From the NCBI GenBank assembly GCA_964528035.1, contig CAZGQY010000169.1, forward strand, positions 1-8,975: a stretch of DNA of 8,975 bases, given 5' to 3'. The DNA is from CAZGQY01 sp964528035. GTDB taxonomy: Bacteria; Pseudomonadota; Gammaproteobacteria; Methylococcales; UBA1147. Under the pieces are notes generated by a model. It made no database searches. It was not told the origin of the DNA and worked only from the letters and a program-made list of their open reading frames with translations. The position numbers were made by a program, and so were the translations under genes. Shown one piece after another: positions 1-8,666 of the stretch. How positions within the stretch are numbered: position 1 is the stretch's first letter; each line of letters starts with the position of its first letter.

Positions 1-279
1 GGCGCTACAAATGATCTCTTTTGTAAAATCTAGTTAATGTTGTTTATAATTATATCCTATAAGTAACTGAAATACATGTTTATATATGATATCTTTATCA
101 AGTTGTAGTGCTGTATTAATTTATAAGTAGTTGAATTGTATGGGTTATGACTAATAATGAAAGATGGGCTAGGCGGCTATCCAAAAATAGAGAGCCTTCT
201 GCGGAATATTAGATTTTGGCCCATTTTCCTGATTAATATCGCTAAAGATGACTGATATTCGCCTCTCTTAATCGAAAAA
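1..279. other. AT-rich non-coding region upstream of gspI
   Basis: No complete gene is visible. Two frames are open from the window edge until stops at 31-33 and 35-37, and a third stops at 10-12, so the last few codons of an upstream gene may be included. The rest is rich in stop codons and AT. It holds a promoter-like pair (21-50), an imperfect direct repeat (58-78 and 122-142), a small hairpin candidate (GGCT at 175-178 with AGCC at 193-196, or CTAT 177-180 with ATAG 187-190), and a 6-bp inverted repeat AATATC/GATATT (235-240 and 254-259). In Xps-type clusters gspH normally sits directly before gspI, so a gap this long here is unusual. I see no GspH-like prepilin motif in it. Confidence 0.6.
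21..50 (+). promoter_or_regulatory. Candidate sigma70 promoter for the gsp operon
   Basis: The -35-like TTGTAA (21-26, four of six consensus bases) is followed by an 18-base spacer and a perfect TATAAT (45-50). Transcription would begin near 57, leaving an untranslated leader of about 220 bases before gspI. The region is very AT-rich, so a chance match is possible. The position, upstream of an operon with no other obvious promoter, is what favours it. Confidence 0.3.
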
Positions 280-726
280 ATGGATCCAAAACCACCGTTC
301 TTCGTGATGGCTTCTATCCTCGGACAGCCTCCTGATTCTTCATCGGGTGATTTGCAATCTGGTTTTTCATTATTGGAAATACTGGTCGCATTTTCTATTT
401 TGTCTTTATCTTTAGGCGTGATCCTGCAAATTTTTGGAAAGGGAATTAATCTGGCGGCTACTTCATCTTCATATAGCCAGGCGGTGCTGGTGGCTGAGTC
501 GGTAATGGCTACGGTAGGGGTTGTTGAACCGTTGCAAGAGGGTGAGAACTCCGGCCAGACGGACGGTTTATATAATTGGTCTGTTGAGATCTTCCCGTAT
601 GAACTGGAAGATAGCGAGGTTGAGTTGGAAAATCTACCTTTTACCGTATATCAAGTTCAGGTCAATGTGATTTGGGAAAATAGATCAGTTTCATTGAAAA
701 CACTAAGAATTGGCCCTCAAACATGA
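280..726 (+). CDS. gspI: Type II secretion minor pseudopilin GspI
   Basis: This is a minor pseudopilin of the type II secretion system, part of the tip complex (with J and K) that starts the periplasmic pseudopilus. It carries a type III (prepilin) signal: cleavage is expected after G28, before F29, in the motif GFSLLEILVAF, with the conserved Glu at mature position 5 (E33) and a hydrophobic helix of about 20 residues. Downstream, the LVAES segment, the G-x-x-PL-x-x-G stretch and W79 match the GspI family. At 148 residues it is slightly long because of the leader. The ATG at 280 is the first possible start after an in-frame stop at 253-255; the ATG at 307 is an alternative giving a 19-residue leader. 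Neither has a clear Shine-Dalgarno site. The leader has little positive charge, which is odd for a prepilin. Its stop overlaps the gspJ start (ATGA), implying translational coupling. GspI is preferred over GspH or GspG from the family pattern and the gene order. Confidence 0.88.
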   Translation: MDPKPPFFVMASILGQPPDSSSGDLQSGFSLLEILVAFSILSLSLGVILQIFGKGINLAATSSSYSQAVLVAESVMATVGVVEPLQEGENSGQTDGLYNWSVEIFPYELEDSEVELENLPFTVYQVQVNVIWENRSVSLKTLRIGPQT

Positions 727-1397
727 CGGGCGAACCGTTGCGGGGTGCAGTACGTTTTAAGGTTGGTTTTGAGTCTGGGTTTACATTACTTGAAATTCTA
801 ATAGGGTTGGTATTACTGTCCATAATGATGACTTTGTTGTTTGGTTCAATTCGAATGGGCGCGAAGGTTTGGGATACGGGTGAGAAGCGTGCTTTCGAAG
901 TGGATCGCAGGCTAATTATTCAGAATTTTCTTCGCAGGCATCTCACCCGTGCAAGACCAGTAATTGATGACTTTACTGATCGAGATGAGCCTGTATTTTC
1001 ATTCAGCGGAACGCAGGATTCTGTTCAATTTGTTTCTTTGCTTCCAGATAGTGCTGGACGAGGAGGTATGCACCTTTTTAAATTGGCGGTTGAAGATAGT
1101 GATGCCGGTAAGGTTTTATTGGTCAAATTATCTGCTTTTTATCCGTCATTAGATGGTGTTGAACAGGAGATCGAAGATGTTCGATTAATCAATGATATAG
1201 ACACTATGGCATTGGCCTATTTCGGTCTGGATGAAGGAGAAAATTCGGATGATGAAGCATCCTGGCAGGATGATTGGGAAGATAGAAATGATTTGCCACA
1301 ATTGGTGAAACTTACAGTGCGTATGAAGGATGGAACGGAATGGCCGCCATTGATTGTCCATCCACTCATTAGTCCGCTAGAACAGGATGCTCGCTAA
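723..1397 (+). CDS. gspJ: Type II secretion minor pseudopilin GspJ
   Basis: This minor pseudopilin forms, with GspI and GspK, the heterotrimer at the tip of the pseudopilus. The prepilin site lies at G19/F20 (GFTLLEIL), with Glu at mature position 5 (E24) and a transmembrane helix of roughly residues 20-41. The leader is basic (R7, R11, K13), as prepilin peptidase substrates usually are. The C-terminal pattern (LPQLVKLTV, residues 191-199, then a Gly-Thr-Glu-Trp-Pro-Pro-Leu-Ile-Val turn and strand) is typical of GspJ, as is the length of 224 residues. Residues 170-190 are strongly acidic (11 of 21 are Asp or Glu), probably a surface loop. It starts within the gspI stop codon and lacks its own clear ribosome site, consistent with translation coupled to gspI. 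A 47-base gap follows before gspK. Confidence 0.9.
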   Translation: MTGEPLRGAVRFKVGFESGFTLLEILIGLVLLSIMMTLLFGSIRMGAKVWDTGEKRAFEVDRRLIIQNFLRRHLTRARPVIDDFTDRDEPVFSFSGTQDSVQFVSLLPDSAGRGGMHLFKLAVEDSDAGKVLLVKLSAFYPSLDGVEQEIEDVRLINDIDTMALAYFGLDEGENSDDEASWQDDWEDRNDLPQLVKLTVRMKDGTEWPPLIVHPLISPLEQDAR

Positions 1398-1444
1398 TTT
1401 TATTCCATGCTGAAAATATTAAAACTCCAAATTTGCTAAGCGTT

Positions 1445-2455
1445 ATGCCTGGTTTTTCATTTAAAAATTCCATAAACAGGCCATGTCAATCGGGAGTTGC
1501 GTTGGTTTTGGTGCTATGGGTGCTGGTTTTGCTGACGGTTATGGCGGCGAGTTTTTCACAAAGCATGCGACGCGAGACAGAAATTGTCCGTAATGCCAAA
1601 AACAGATCGGAAGCGGGCTCCGTAGCTGAAGCGGGTATCTATTACGCTATGATTATGCAGCAACAGACGGATCAGTTAAACCGGTGGCGTGATGATGGAA
1701 CCATATACGAATTTAGATTTGCGAACAGTCGGGTACGAGTTCAGATATTTGATGAATCCGGTAAGTTTGATATTAACAAAATCAAGGACTCTCAGCTTAT
1801 TAAAGTTGTCGAAAGTGTGGGATTGTCCTACGAAGAAGCAGCAAATCTAGTAGATGTTATACTTGATTGGAGGGATCCCGACGATTTTAAACGAATTAAT
1901 GGCGCAGAAGAGAGTGAATACCGACAGGAGGATCGTTCTTACGGTCCACGAAACAAAGCGTTTCAGTCGATCGAAGAGTTACAGCTGGTATTGGGTGTGA
2001 ATGCAGAGTTATACGCAAAGCTTAAGCCATTGATTACTGTTTATACAGGGAATCAACAAATTGATCCAATGAAAGCACCCAAGAGTGTGTTGATGACCTT
2101 GCCTGATATTAATGAGGATATCGTTGATGTGTATCTGCAGCAAAGAACAGAGTCTGCGTTAAATAAACAGCCGCCGCCACCATTTCCTGCCGGGGAAGAC
2201 GGTCAACAACTGGTAGATGGTAGTCAAAATGATTTGGGAGAAACCGAAGGGACTTACAGTATACGGTCTGAGGCACTGTTACCAGGAGACAGGGGTGCAG
2301 CTGTATCGGCAGTGGTAAAGTTTAACGGAGAGAATGATAACCCTTTGGTTTTTTTGGAATTCGAAAAACGTTTTGGTGGTGACGATTCGTTATTCAATGA
2401 ATCGCTCGTAGTGGGTGCTGATGTGCTACCAGATGAGATTGAAAAGAGTCTTTAA
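1445..2455 (+). CDS. gspK: Type II secretion minor pseudopilin GspK
   Basis: GspK is the large minor pseudopilin that caps the pseudopilus tip. The prepilin cleavage is expected after G17, before VALVLVLWVLVLL; mature position 5 is Leu instead of Glu, the known GspK exception. Family landmarks follow: FDINK (108-112), DWRDPDD (141-147), the NGAEESEYR stretch (152-160), the YGPRNKAFQSIEEL segment (166-179), and the NQQIDPMKAPKSVLMTLP segment (203-220), which belongs to the SAM-like alpha domain. Asp-rich positions are probably the calcium-binding region known in GspK. With this start the protein has 336 residues, normal for the family. An in-frame TTG at 1433 would add four residues, but I prefer the ATG at 1445; neither has a good Shine-Dalgarno site. 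The proline-rich and acidic segment at 242-267 looks like a flexible loop. Confidence 0.92.
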   Translation: MPGFSFKNSINRPCQSGVALVLVLWVLVLLTVMAASFSQSMRRETEIVRNAKNRSEAGSVAEAGIYYAMIMQQQTDQLNRWRDDGTIYEFRFANSRVRVQIFDESGKFDINKIKDSQLIKVVESVGLSYEEAANLVDVILDWRDPDDFKRINGAEESEYRQEDRSYGPRNKAFQSIEELQLVLGVNAELYAKLKPLITVYTGNQQIDPMKAPKSVLMTLPDINEDIVDVYLQQRTESALNKQPPPPFPAGEDGQQLVDGSQNDLGETEGTYSIRSEALLPGDRGAAVSAVVKFNGENDNPLVFLEFEKRFGGDDSLFNESLVVGADVLPDEIEKSL

Positions 2456-2506
2456 TGTATCGAATTATTAGCGCAGTTTCGATAGGGAAAAATAGTATTA
2501 ACAGTA

Positions 2507-3625
2507 ATGGTTAGTTTAGATACAGCAATCGAAATCGATATACGCGGATTCTTTAAGTGGTGGCGCAGTGAACTAGCCTTCCTGATTCCGTCCTGGCTGC
2601 GAAAAATGGTGACAGAGACTTATGATTGTCTGATTGTTTCCAAGCAGGGTGACTATTTCGAATTGCAATTACTGAGTGATGATCCACGTAACGAATTTGG
2701 TCGAATTGTCCTTAATGAGGAAGGGCGGCAGGTGTGGTATCGGCTGGTCTCCCGTAATGTAAATTTGGCGGATATACCGATTGTTTTAAGGTTAGTATCC
2801 GGTCAGGCGCTACAAAGAATTATTACATTGCCTGCGGCGGCACAGGACAACCTGCACCAGGTTGTCGGTTTTGAAATGGAACGCTTAACCCCGTTTAAAG
2901 TCGATCAGGTTTACTACGATGGGCGATTGGTCGAAAAGGTGCCTGAACTCAATCAGATAAAGGTGGAGTTGGTTCTGGTGCAGCGGTCAAAACTGGATAT
3001 TATGCTTAAAGAGATGGTTGGACTAGGGTTATTGCCTGGAAAAGTCGATGTTGTGACCGATGCGCCGAAAGAAAACGAAAGACCGACTCTTCACTACAAC
3101 CTTCTACCCCAGAAACTTCACGATAAGCCGGATCAGCGGAAAAGAATTGTTAATGGGCTGCTGTTGGTGCTGTTGTTTGCACTTATATCGTTAACCGCAT
3201 TTATGCCAATCTGGATGCAACGTTCGTATATGCTCGATCTGGAAGATGAAGTGCGGCAGAGTAAGAAGGCTGCGCTTGAGGTTAAGGCATTGAAAAAAGA
3301 TGCTCAAGACATGCTCCGGGAGAGTAATTATCTTTTGGAAAAGAAGTCTACTGAACCCATATTGGTTGAGATGCTCAATGAATTATCCATGCGTATTCCA
3401 GATGATACCTGGTTAACTAATATTAACTACCGTGAGAGTAAATTACAGATTCACGGCCAATCCCCTTCGGCATCGGCGTTGATTGAAGTGATAGAAGCAT
3501 CGAGCTATTTTGAGAATGTCAGTTTTGTTTCACCAGTAAATCAGGATAGAAACACCGGCTTAGAACGCTTTCAGATTGCGACACATGTTGTTCGAGAGAA
3601 AATATTGAATGAGCAGCCTGAATAA
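2507..3625 (+). CDS. gspL: Type II secretion inner-membrane protein GspL, PilN-like
   Basis: GspL is the bitopic inner-membrane platform protein that recruits the ATPase GspE on its cytoplasmic side. The N-terminal part (about 1-190) is a degenerate actin-like, PilM/GspL-type cytoplasmic domain. It includes the amphipathic FFKWWRSELAFLIPSWL stretch (15-31) and the segment around 112-137 with FEMERLTPF and DQVYYD, shared with Xps-type GspL proteins. A transmembrane helix lies at about 214-234, then a charged coiled-coil-like segment (about 240-282), then a PilN-type periplasmic domain (about 283-365). The length of 372 residues fits. The ATG at 2507 is the only ATG or GTG start after the in-frame stop at 2483-2485; the nearest purine-rich site (AGGGA near 2484) is too distant to be a good ribosome site. 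Its last 17 bases overlap gspM, indicating coupling. It could equally be annotated as a PilN-domain protein, but the context is secretion. Confidence 0.88.
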   Translation: MVSLDTAIEIDIRGFFKWWRSELAFLIPSWLRKMVTETYDCLIVSKQGDYFELQLLSDDPRNEFGRIVLNEEGRQVWYRLVSRNVNLADIPIVLRLVSGQALQRIITLPAAAQDNLHQVVGFEMERLTPFKVDQVYYDGRLVEKVPELNQIKVELVLVQRSKLDIMLKEMVGLGLLPGKVDVVTDAPKENERPTLHYNLLPQKLHDKPDQRKRIVNGLLLVLLFALISLTAFMPIWMQRSYMLDLEDEVRQSKKAALEVKALKKDAQDMLRESNYLLEKKSTEPILVEMLNELSMRIPDDTWLTNINYRESKLQIHGQSPSASALIEVIEASSYFENVSFVSPVNQDRNTGLERFQIATHVVREKILNEQPE

Positions 3626-4193
3626 AAATCAGCATCGCATCATTGCAGTATCACTTTTGGGGCTGGTTGTCCTATTGGTACTTCTGGTTGTGTTTGTCCC
3701 GTTGGTAAATACGATGAATTCATATAATGAATCGATTGATGATTTAAGTTTTGAATTGCGTCGGTATAAACGTGAAATCGCGGGTAAAGACAAAATTCTC
3801 GATCAATTACAGGTTATAAAACGACGACAGTGGCAAGAAAACCATTTTAGTAATCGCGAGACTTCAGCATTAGCGTCAGCGGATTTACAGCAACTGATTA
3901 AGAAGGTTGTTGTTGATTCCGGTGGTCGGTTGACGAGTACGCAGGTTATTCCGGAACAGCAGGAAGAGCATTTTATCCGCACCGCCATCAAAGTTAGAAT
4001 GTCTGGAGATTCTGTGGTTTTAAGGGATGTATTGTATTCTTTGGAAACCGCAACACCGATGCTTATGATCGAAAACCTGATGGTTCGTTCGGTGCGAGGG
4101 CGGCGTGACAGAAAAACTCGCAAGCTAATGCAATCAAACGAGTTGAATGTGAATTTCGAAGTAAGTGGTTATATGCGTGCAGCCAGTGGTTGA
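3609..4193 (+). CDS. gspM: Type II secretion inner-membrane protein GspM (T2SSM_b type)
   Basis: GspM partners with GspL in the inner-membrane platform and contacts the pseudopilus and GspF. One transmembrane helix is visible at residues 11-33, followed by a charged coiled-coil-like segment (about 35-75) and a ferredoxin-like periplasmic domain (about 85-190). The stretch SALASADLQQLIKKVV (86-101), then DSGGRLTSTQVIP (103-115), then VLRDVLYSLETATPML (137-152) matches what I know of the subunit-b GspM family (T2SSM_b). The start ATG lies inside gspL, with a GAGAG-like site about ten bases upstream. The next gene begins four bases after its stop. The length of 194 residues is typical. Confidence 0.87.
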   Translation: MSSLNKNQHRIIAVSLLGLVVLLVLLVVFVPLVNTMNSYNESIDDLSFELRRYKREIAGKDKILDQLQVIKRRQWQENHFSNRETSALASADLQQLIKKVVVDSGGRLTSTQVIPEQQEEHFIRTAIKVRMSGDSVVLRDVLYSLETATPMLMIENLMVRSVRGRRDRKTRKLMQSNELNVNFEVSGYMRAASG

Positions 4194-4197
4194 TGGA

Positions 4198-4809
4198 ATG
4201 AATAAGGAATTTGGCTTAACTCATCTTTTAGCGGGACTGTGTGCGTTGTTCGCATCGATTAATATCGGCGAATGGGTTTTTCTTCGCTATGGAATCAGCG
4301 AGAAAAAGGTATTCATGGAAAGGCCGGTGAAATCGAATATTTCATTCGAAAAATTAGGCAGTCACGATTTTGTATTACCACCCGAAGAGAGTTTCGAAGA
4401 TGTTATTGAGCGGCCATTAATGGTGCGTGGGAGGCGGCCTGTTGACGAGCAGCAGCCACAGAAAGAAGTGGCGGTGCCGGTTCAAAATCAGAATAGCAGG
4501 ATCCAGCTTATGGGTGTAATTTCTACTCCGGAAGGAATGACAGCTTTACTTGTGGATGGGGCAGGGAAATATAAGCGTGTAAAGTTGAATGGACAGATCG
4601 ACGGATGGGATGTTACTGAATTACAGGGAGACAAGGTGATTCTGGTGCAAGGTGCCTCGAGACAGGAGCTGTTGCTTAGAAAGCCTAAACCTAAGGTTGC
4701 CCGGGTACCTAAAAAGAAACCAAAGTCCAGAAAGCGCGATAAGCGCGCAAAACCATCCCGGCTGCAGAAAAACACGAAGAAAGTAAACGAGAAAAGGCCA
4801 TATCGATGA
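4198..4809 (+). CDS. gspN: XpsN/GspC-like connector protein of type II secretion
   Basis: This protein probably fills the role of GspC, connecting the inner-membrane platform (GspL/M) to the secretin. It resembles XpsN of Xanthomonas and is not the PulN-type GspN. With the ATG at 4198 it has 203 residues: a short cytoplasmic tip, one transmembrane helix (about 9-29), a linker with FEDVIERPLMVRGRRP (66-81), then a small beta domain (about 100-160) like the GspC homology region (LMGVI, ALLVDG, YKRVKL, GWDVTEL, KVILVQG). This HR-type domain is known in GspC to bind the N0 domain of GspD. No PDZ or coiled-coil domain follows. Instead residues 161-203 form a highly basic tail with 22 Lys or Arg among 43. 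In-frame GTG codons at 4165, 4177 and 4186 lie inside gspM and are less likely starts; spacing of four bases after gspM favours coupling. Its stop overlaps the gspD start. Confidence 0.78.
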   Translation: MNKEFGLTHLLAGLCALFASINIGEWVFLRYGISEKKVFMERPVKSNISFEKLGSHDFVLPPEESFEDVIERPLMVRGRRPVDEQQPQKEVAVPVQNQNSRIQLMGVISTPEGMTALLVDGAGKYKRVKLNGQIDGWDVTELQGDKVILVQGASRQELLLRKPKPKVARVPKKKPKSRKRDKRAKPSRLQKNTKKVNEKRPYR

Positions 4810-7016
4810 GAATTTCGTTGAAGATGAAAATTAATTTGTTGTTGGCAATGGCGCTTTTGACTGCGTGCGAATCCTTTGGACCATCGATGAGGGACAAACT
4901 CCCGATTGAACCCGTTGCTGTATTAAAAGATGAAGATCGACAGCAGCACAATGAGCTGTTTACACAGTTGGATCTTGATGGGGATGAAGAGGAAAAGAAA
5001 AAACCGACAGTTGAAATGTATCCTGGTACCGGGTCGTATATTAGCGGTGGAGTGTCCAGGGCTGCGTCCGGTAGGTCTGCTGCAACAGGCAGATATACGC
5101 TGAATTTTGATGATGCCGACCTGGGTGAGGTGGCAAAGGTCGTTCTTAGCGATACTCTCAGCGAGAATTATGTTCTTTCTCCGGCAATTTCAGGACGTGT
5201 GACACTGCAAACTACGCGACCTCTTACTCGCGAAGAATTAATACCAACTTTGGAAATGTTGTTACGCATGAATGGAGCGGTATTGATCAAAAGCTCAGGA
5301 GGTTATCGAATAGAACCTGCGGCAAATGCGTTACAGGGAGCGAATTCACCGCGACTGGCAAAAATTGGCCAGAGTATTCCCGAAGGGTATCAAATACGCA
5401 TTATTCCTCTGCGCTATGTCGGCGTAGAGGAAATGCAGAAAATACTGGAGCCATTATTGCCGCCTAAATCGATTGTGCGTGTCGATAAGGCTCGTAATTT
5501 AATGGTTGTCGCAGGAACGGGTGCAGAATTGGGCAATATCCTGGATACCATTGAGTTATTCGATGTGAATGTATTAAAGGGCATGTCCGTTCTCATGTAT
5601 CCACTGAAAAATGTAGATGCAGCGACAGCTGTCGCTGAACTCGAATCTATATTTTCTAAAGACACAGAAAGCCCTCTGGCGGGAATGTTCAGGGTGATTG
5701 CGATAGAGCGAATGAACTCGGTGATGGTGATTACACCCCAACCCAGGTATTTGCGGGAGGCTCGCGTATGGTTGGATCGACTGGATCGGAGTATAGAGGA
5801 AACCGGAGCTGGTGGCGGTGGCGTATATGTCTATCGTGTTCAGAATGTCGAAGCAGCAGATTTGGCATCCATTCTCAATGATATATTCAGCAAATCCAAG
5901 AAAAGCTCTACGCCCGGTGCTCAGATAGCGCCGGGTCGATCAGCGGCAGAAATCGGTGGCGAGGGCGATAACAAGGCCTCTAAACCTCGTGCATCCTCAT
6001 CTAGCCAGATCAGTTTGGGCGGAACATCCGAGGCTAAAATTATTGCTGATGAAAAGAATAACTCATTAGTCATCGTGGCGACTGCTCAGGAATATGAAGT
6101 TCTAAAGAAGGTGATTAAGCATTTGGATGTTCAGCCACTTGAAGTATTGATTGATGCTACGATTGTAGAAGTATCTCTAACAGATGAATTGAGGTACGGC
6201 ATACAGTGGTTTTTTCGACATTCAGTTGGACCTTATGGAGCTACAGCAGTTTTAAGCGACGTTTCCGGAGGACAAACTCCGGTTATTGGCGGCGCTGCCA
6301 ATGGCTTTAGTTACACGATAACCAACAGTCCGGGCGAGGTGCGAGCGGTCTTAACGGCTTTGGCGGATAAATCAAAGATCAACATTGTTGCCTCTCCATC
6401 CCTGATGGTATTAAATAACCAGGAAGCTTTTATTAACGTTGGTGACCAGGTGCCGGTTGCGACCAGCCAATCAACGAACACCAATAGTGCAACTGTTGCT
6501 GATACTAGTACCAATGCGATTGTTACCAATCAGATTCAAATGATTGATACCGGGGTCACATTAAGAATTAAACCACGTGTAAATTCCGGTGGTTTGGTTA
6601 TCATGGAAGTAGAGCAGGAGGCGAACCAGGCTGTAGCGACTACAACATCGGGTCTGGATTCACCGACCATTCAACAACGTAAGATCGAGAGTACGGTCGC
6701 TGTTCAAAGTGGTGATACGATAGTTCTCGGTGGTTTGATTAGAGATCAGAGAACGATTACGGTTAATGGAATTCCGTATCTGAGTGATATTCCTTATTTG
6801 GGATGGTTGTTTGGTCGGAATGTAAAGCAACTCGATAGAACCGAATTGGTTGTATTAATTACTCCGAGAGTGGTCGCGAATCGGAAAGACGGCATATTGA
6901 TAACCAATGAGTTCAAGCGAAAATTAACAGGAATTTATGAAGGTTTGTCAGAAGATGAGCAGGAAGATAATCAACAATTTGAAGCGATCCCTCAAGCTGC
7001 TCCAGATTACCAATAA
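4806..7016 (+). CDS. gspD: Type II secretion secretin GspD, lipoprotein type
   Basis: GspD forms the multimeric outer-membrane channel. The N terminus carries a lipoprotein signal: basic start, hydrophobic core (11-18) and lipobox LTAC, with the lipidated Cys at position 21 and Glu at +2, which does not signal inner-membrane retention. Then come an acidic linker (about 41-66), N0 (about 97-170), N1 (about 195-255), N2 (about 259-330), N3 (about 338-442, with a low-complexity loop at 362-408), and the secretin domain (about 443-690). Key features there are VIGGAANGFSYT (gate region, 493-504), IDTGVTLRIKPRV (580-592), IVLGGLIRD (639-647) and the GIPYLSDIPYLGWLFG motif (655-670). Only about 46 hydrophilic residues follow, so there is no obvious S-domain for a separate pilotin. 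That fits self-piloting, as described for HxcQ and for the lipoprotein XpsD. AAGG at 4794-4797 is a well-placed ribosome site. The 98 bases after it hold no convincing terminator. Confidence 0.95.
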   Translation: MRISLKMKINLLLAMALLTACESFGPSMRDKLPIEPVAVLKDEDRQQHNELFTQLDLDGDEEEKKKPTVEMYPGTGSYISGGVSRAASGRSAATGRYTLNFDDADLGEVAKVVLSDTLSENYVLSPAISGRVTLQTTRPLTREELIPTLEMLLRMNGAVLIKSSGGYRIEPAANALQGANSPRLAKIGQSIPEGYQIRIIPLRYVGVEEMQKILEPLLPPKSIVRVDKARNLMVVAGTGAELGNILDTIELFDVNVLKGMSVLMYPLKNVDAATAVAELESIFSKDTESPLAGMFRVIAIERMNSVMVITPQPRYLREARVWLDRLDRSIEETGAGGGGVYVYRVQNVEAADLASILNDIFSKSKKSSTPGAQIAPGRSAAEIGGEGDNKASKPRASSSSQISLGGTSEAKIIADEKNNSLVIVATAQEYEVLKKVIKHLDVQPLEVLIDATIVEVSLTDELRYGIQWFFRHSVGPYGATAVLSDVSGGQTPVIGGAANGFSYTITNSPGEVRAVLTALADKSKINIVASPSLMVLNNQEAFINVGDQVPVATSQSTNTNSATVADTSTNAIVTNQIQMIDTGVTLRIKPRVNSGGLVIMEVEQEANQAVATTTSGLDSPTIQQRKIESTVAVQSGDTIVLGGLIRDQRTITVNGIPYLSDIPYLGWLFGRNVKQLDRTELVVLITPRVVANRKDGILITNEFKRKLTGIYEGLSEDEQEDNQQFEAIPQAAPDYQ

Positions 7017-7114
7017 ATATAGGCTGGTATGAATTTAGACGCAGGTCAATGTTCTCCGCCTTCAGTATTTAAGTGTTGTTAAGGATCCTTGTTTTTTTCT
7101 GGACAGAAAGTGGA

Positions 7115-7945
7115 CTAATCTGTTTGATGATGAGCAGGCACGTCGTAATACAAATGTGCGAATTTTGCGACTAACGATATTTCGTCGCTGATGTAACTTA
7201 ATACTTCGAATACCGTTCGAAAAGAATCTCCGCTGCTGGATTTGAATTCGAGCATGTTGTCAGAATTTATCGCCGAGGCATAGATCATTTCTTCTTGAAA
7301 TTCATCATGATCGGGTCGATATAGAATAAAACGAATGGTGTTTTTCTGTTCATCTATTTCGACGGCTTTATCTGCGGTAGTCCAACGATCGTCGGGGGAG
7401 TTTACGTCAGGTATTTGCACGTGCATCTGCCCCAGTCGCTCAAAATAGGCATGTAGGGCATCCAAAAACCTTTGTTGTTGTCGTCTTAAACGAAGGTTTT
7501 TATCTTGTTTTTCCTGGATAGAATATGCGACCTGTTCGGCCATTGACCCCGCAAGGCTGGTGATTTCCTGGGTGGTAAGATGTTCGGCACCCAGAACGTT
7601 ATCCAACTCCGGGACGGCTTGTAAAAACATCAGGCCATATTGTTTGGTTTCATCGGAAATCTGGGTATACCGAACCAGTGCTACACCATGGATGGTTTGG
7701 TTTTGAAATGTGAGTATAAAATCGACTTTTTCTAGTTCGGAAAGTATGAGTTGGTTAGTAGAAAAAGCCAGGCCGCTGTTGCTGAGATCAATTGAATAGC
7801 ATTCGACGTAGCGCCGCAGTTTAGTAACGCCGCGTTTTCTGACTTTAAGCCGCATACCCATAAATGGTATACGTGGCTCTATCCTTCGGTTCAGTTCGTC
7901 AATGGAATCAGAAATGTATTCTGTACCGGTTTCAATGTCGTCCAT
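7115..7945 (-). CDS. PilZ-domain c-di-GMP-binding protein with unknown C-terminal region
   Basis: The N-terminal third is a PilZ domain, a receptor for the second messenger cyclic di-GMP. Both halves of its binding motif are present: R21-x3-R25 (RIEPR) and D53-x-S55-x2-G58 (DLSNSG); the strand near YGLMFLQ (103-109) closes the barrel. Residues 122-172 look helical and charged, probably a linker. Residues about 185-276 are not recognised; they mix strand-like and helical segments and end in a helix rich in aromatic residues (244-268). There is no signal peptide or membrane helix, so it should be cytoplasmic. The start is supported by AGGA about nine bases upstream and because the RxxxR motif lies near the N terminus. 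It converges on gspD with 98 bases between. Its target cannot be told from the sequence; a link with the secretion genes is only adjacency. The base composition is like that of the neighbours. Confidence 0.85.
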   Translation of the reverse strand: MDDIETGTEYISDSIDELNRRIEPRIPFMGMRLKVRKRGVTKLRRYVECYSIDLSNSGLAFSTNQLILSELEKVDFILTFQNQTIHGVALVRYTQISDETKQYGLMFLQAVPELDNVLGAEHLTTQEITSLAGSMAEQVAYSIQEKQDKNLRLRRQQQRFLDALHAYFERLGQMHVQIPDVNSPDDRWTTADKAVEIDEQKNTIRFILYRPDHDEFQEEMIYASAINSDNMLEFKSSSGDSFRTVFEVLSYISDEISLVAKFAHLYYDVPAHHQTD

Positions 7946-8097
7946 AGCAGAGATCCTTTTTGTCCAACCCTCCGAATATCAGTTCGGTAGCAATAATATC
8001 GTCGATTAATTGAAGAATATTAGATTCGTTACTTGTATTGTAGCTCGTTTTGTTTCGATTTGGCTGTCTTTGGTAGATGACAATGAATCCCTATTTT

Positions 8098-8511
8098 CTA
8101 TTCTGGCTCATCCAGTATAAATTTATCTCGTAAATCCCGTGTAGGAACCATACATACATCTTTTCTACCGAATAATTTGTATCGGTTTTTCGCAATCAGA
8201 CTATAAAAATAATCTCTTACTGGTTTCGGTAGTACCTTAAACCCACTGAACAAATACCAATAGCCAGAAAGGTATTTTGTTATCTCCAGTGCGGCATCGG
8301 TTCGTAAGAAATATTTTTCATTTATTATTAATACGAAAGTATCCATTCCTAACGTAGGAATTTCATATTTGGCGACTAACGATTTTCCAAATTCGCTCTG
8401 GATAGGAGTAAAAACAAAAACATTATTATTATCGCGTTTGATAATAAAATTTACAGAACTGTTACAAAAGTTGCAGACGCCATCAAAGATGACGATGTGT
8501 TTACCCAGCAT
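8098..8511 (-). CDS. DCC-family thiol-disulfide oxidoreductase-like protein
   Basis: This small protein (137 residues) belongs to the DCC1-like family (DUF393, PF04134), thioredoxin-fold proteins thought to act in thiol-disulfide exchange; their substrates are largely unknown. The signature DG-x-C-x-x-C is complete: D10, G11, C13, C16. Further family marks are VNFIIKRD (20-27), DTFVL (57-61), the SDAAL-like TDAALEI (71-77), and the C-terminal RYKLFG...CMVPT segment (110-124) with a third cysteine (C120). No signal peptide is visible, so it is probably cytoplasmic. A stop lies two codons before the ATG in frame, which fixes the start as the first ATG; no Shine-Dalgarno site is seen. GC is about 34% by hand count, clearly below the secretion genes (about 45%). 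The C-terminal motif reminds me of Bacteroidota members, so transfer is possible but not shown. It reads away from the FmdB-like gene and toward the PilZ gene, with 152 bases between. Confidence 0.88.
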   Translation of the reverse strand: MLGKHIVIFDGVCNFCNSSVNFIIKRDNNNVFVFTPIQSEFGKSLVAKYEIPTLGMDTFVLIINEKYFLRTDAALEITKYLSGYWYLFSGFKVLPKPVRDYFYSLIAKNRYKLFGRKDVCMVPTRDLRDKFILDEPE

Positions 8512-8606
8512 GATTTATATCAAACATTATGAAGCGCCGCGCGTATTGAATAATGTAACGGATCCAATTTTCTTAAAGTTGACTTATACCTGGAATTGGA
8601 TGAACC

Positions 8607-8635
8607 GGTCAAATTTATCAAGAGTAGCTTATAAT
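8607..8635 (+). promoter_or_regulatory. Candidate promoter for the FmdB-like gene
   Basis: A perfect TATAAT (8630-8635) lies in the divergent region between the DCC gene and the FmdB-like gene. It would start transcription near 8642, about 25 bases before the ATG at 8667 and just ahead of the Shine-Dalgarno site. The -35 side is poor: GTCAAA (8608-8613, 16-base spacer) matches three of six consensus bases. The short, sensible leader is the main support. Confidence 0.4.
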
Positions 8636-8666
8636 ACCGATTTAATGAATGAAAAGGGGCGTGGTT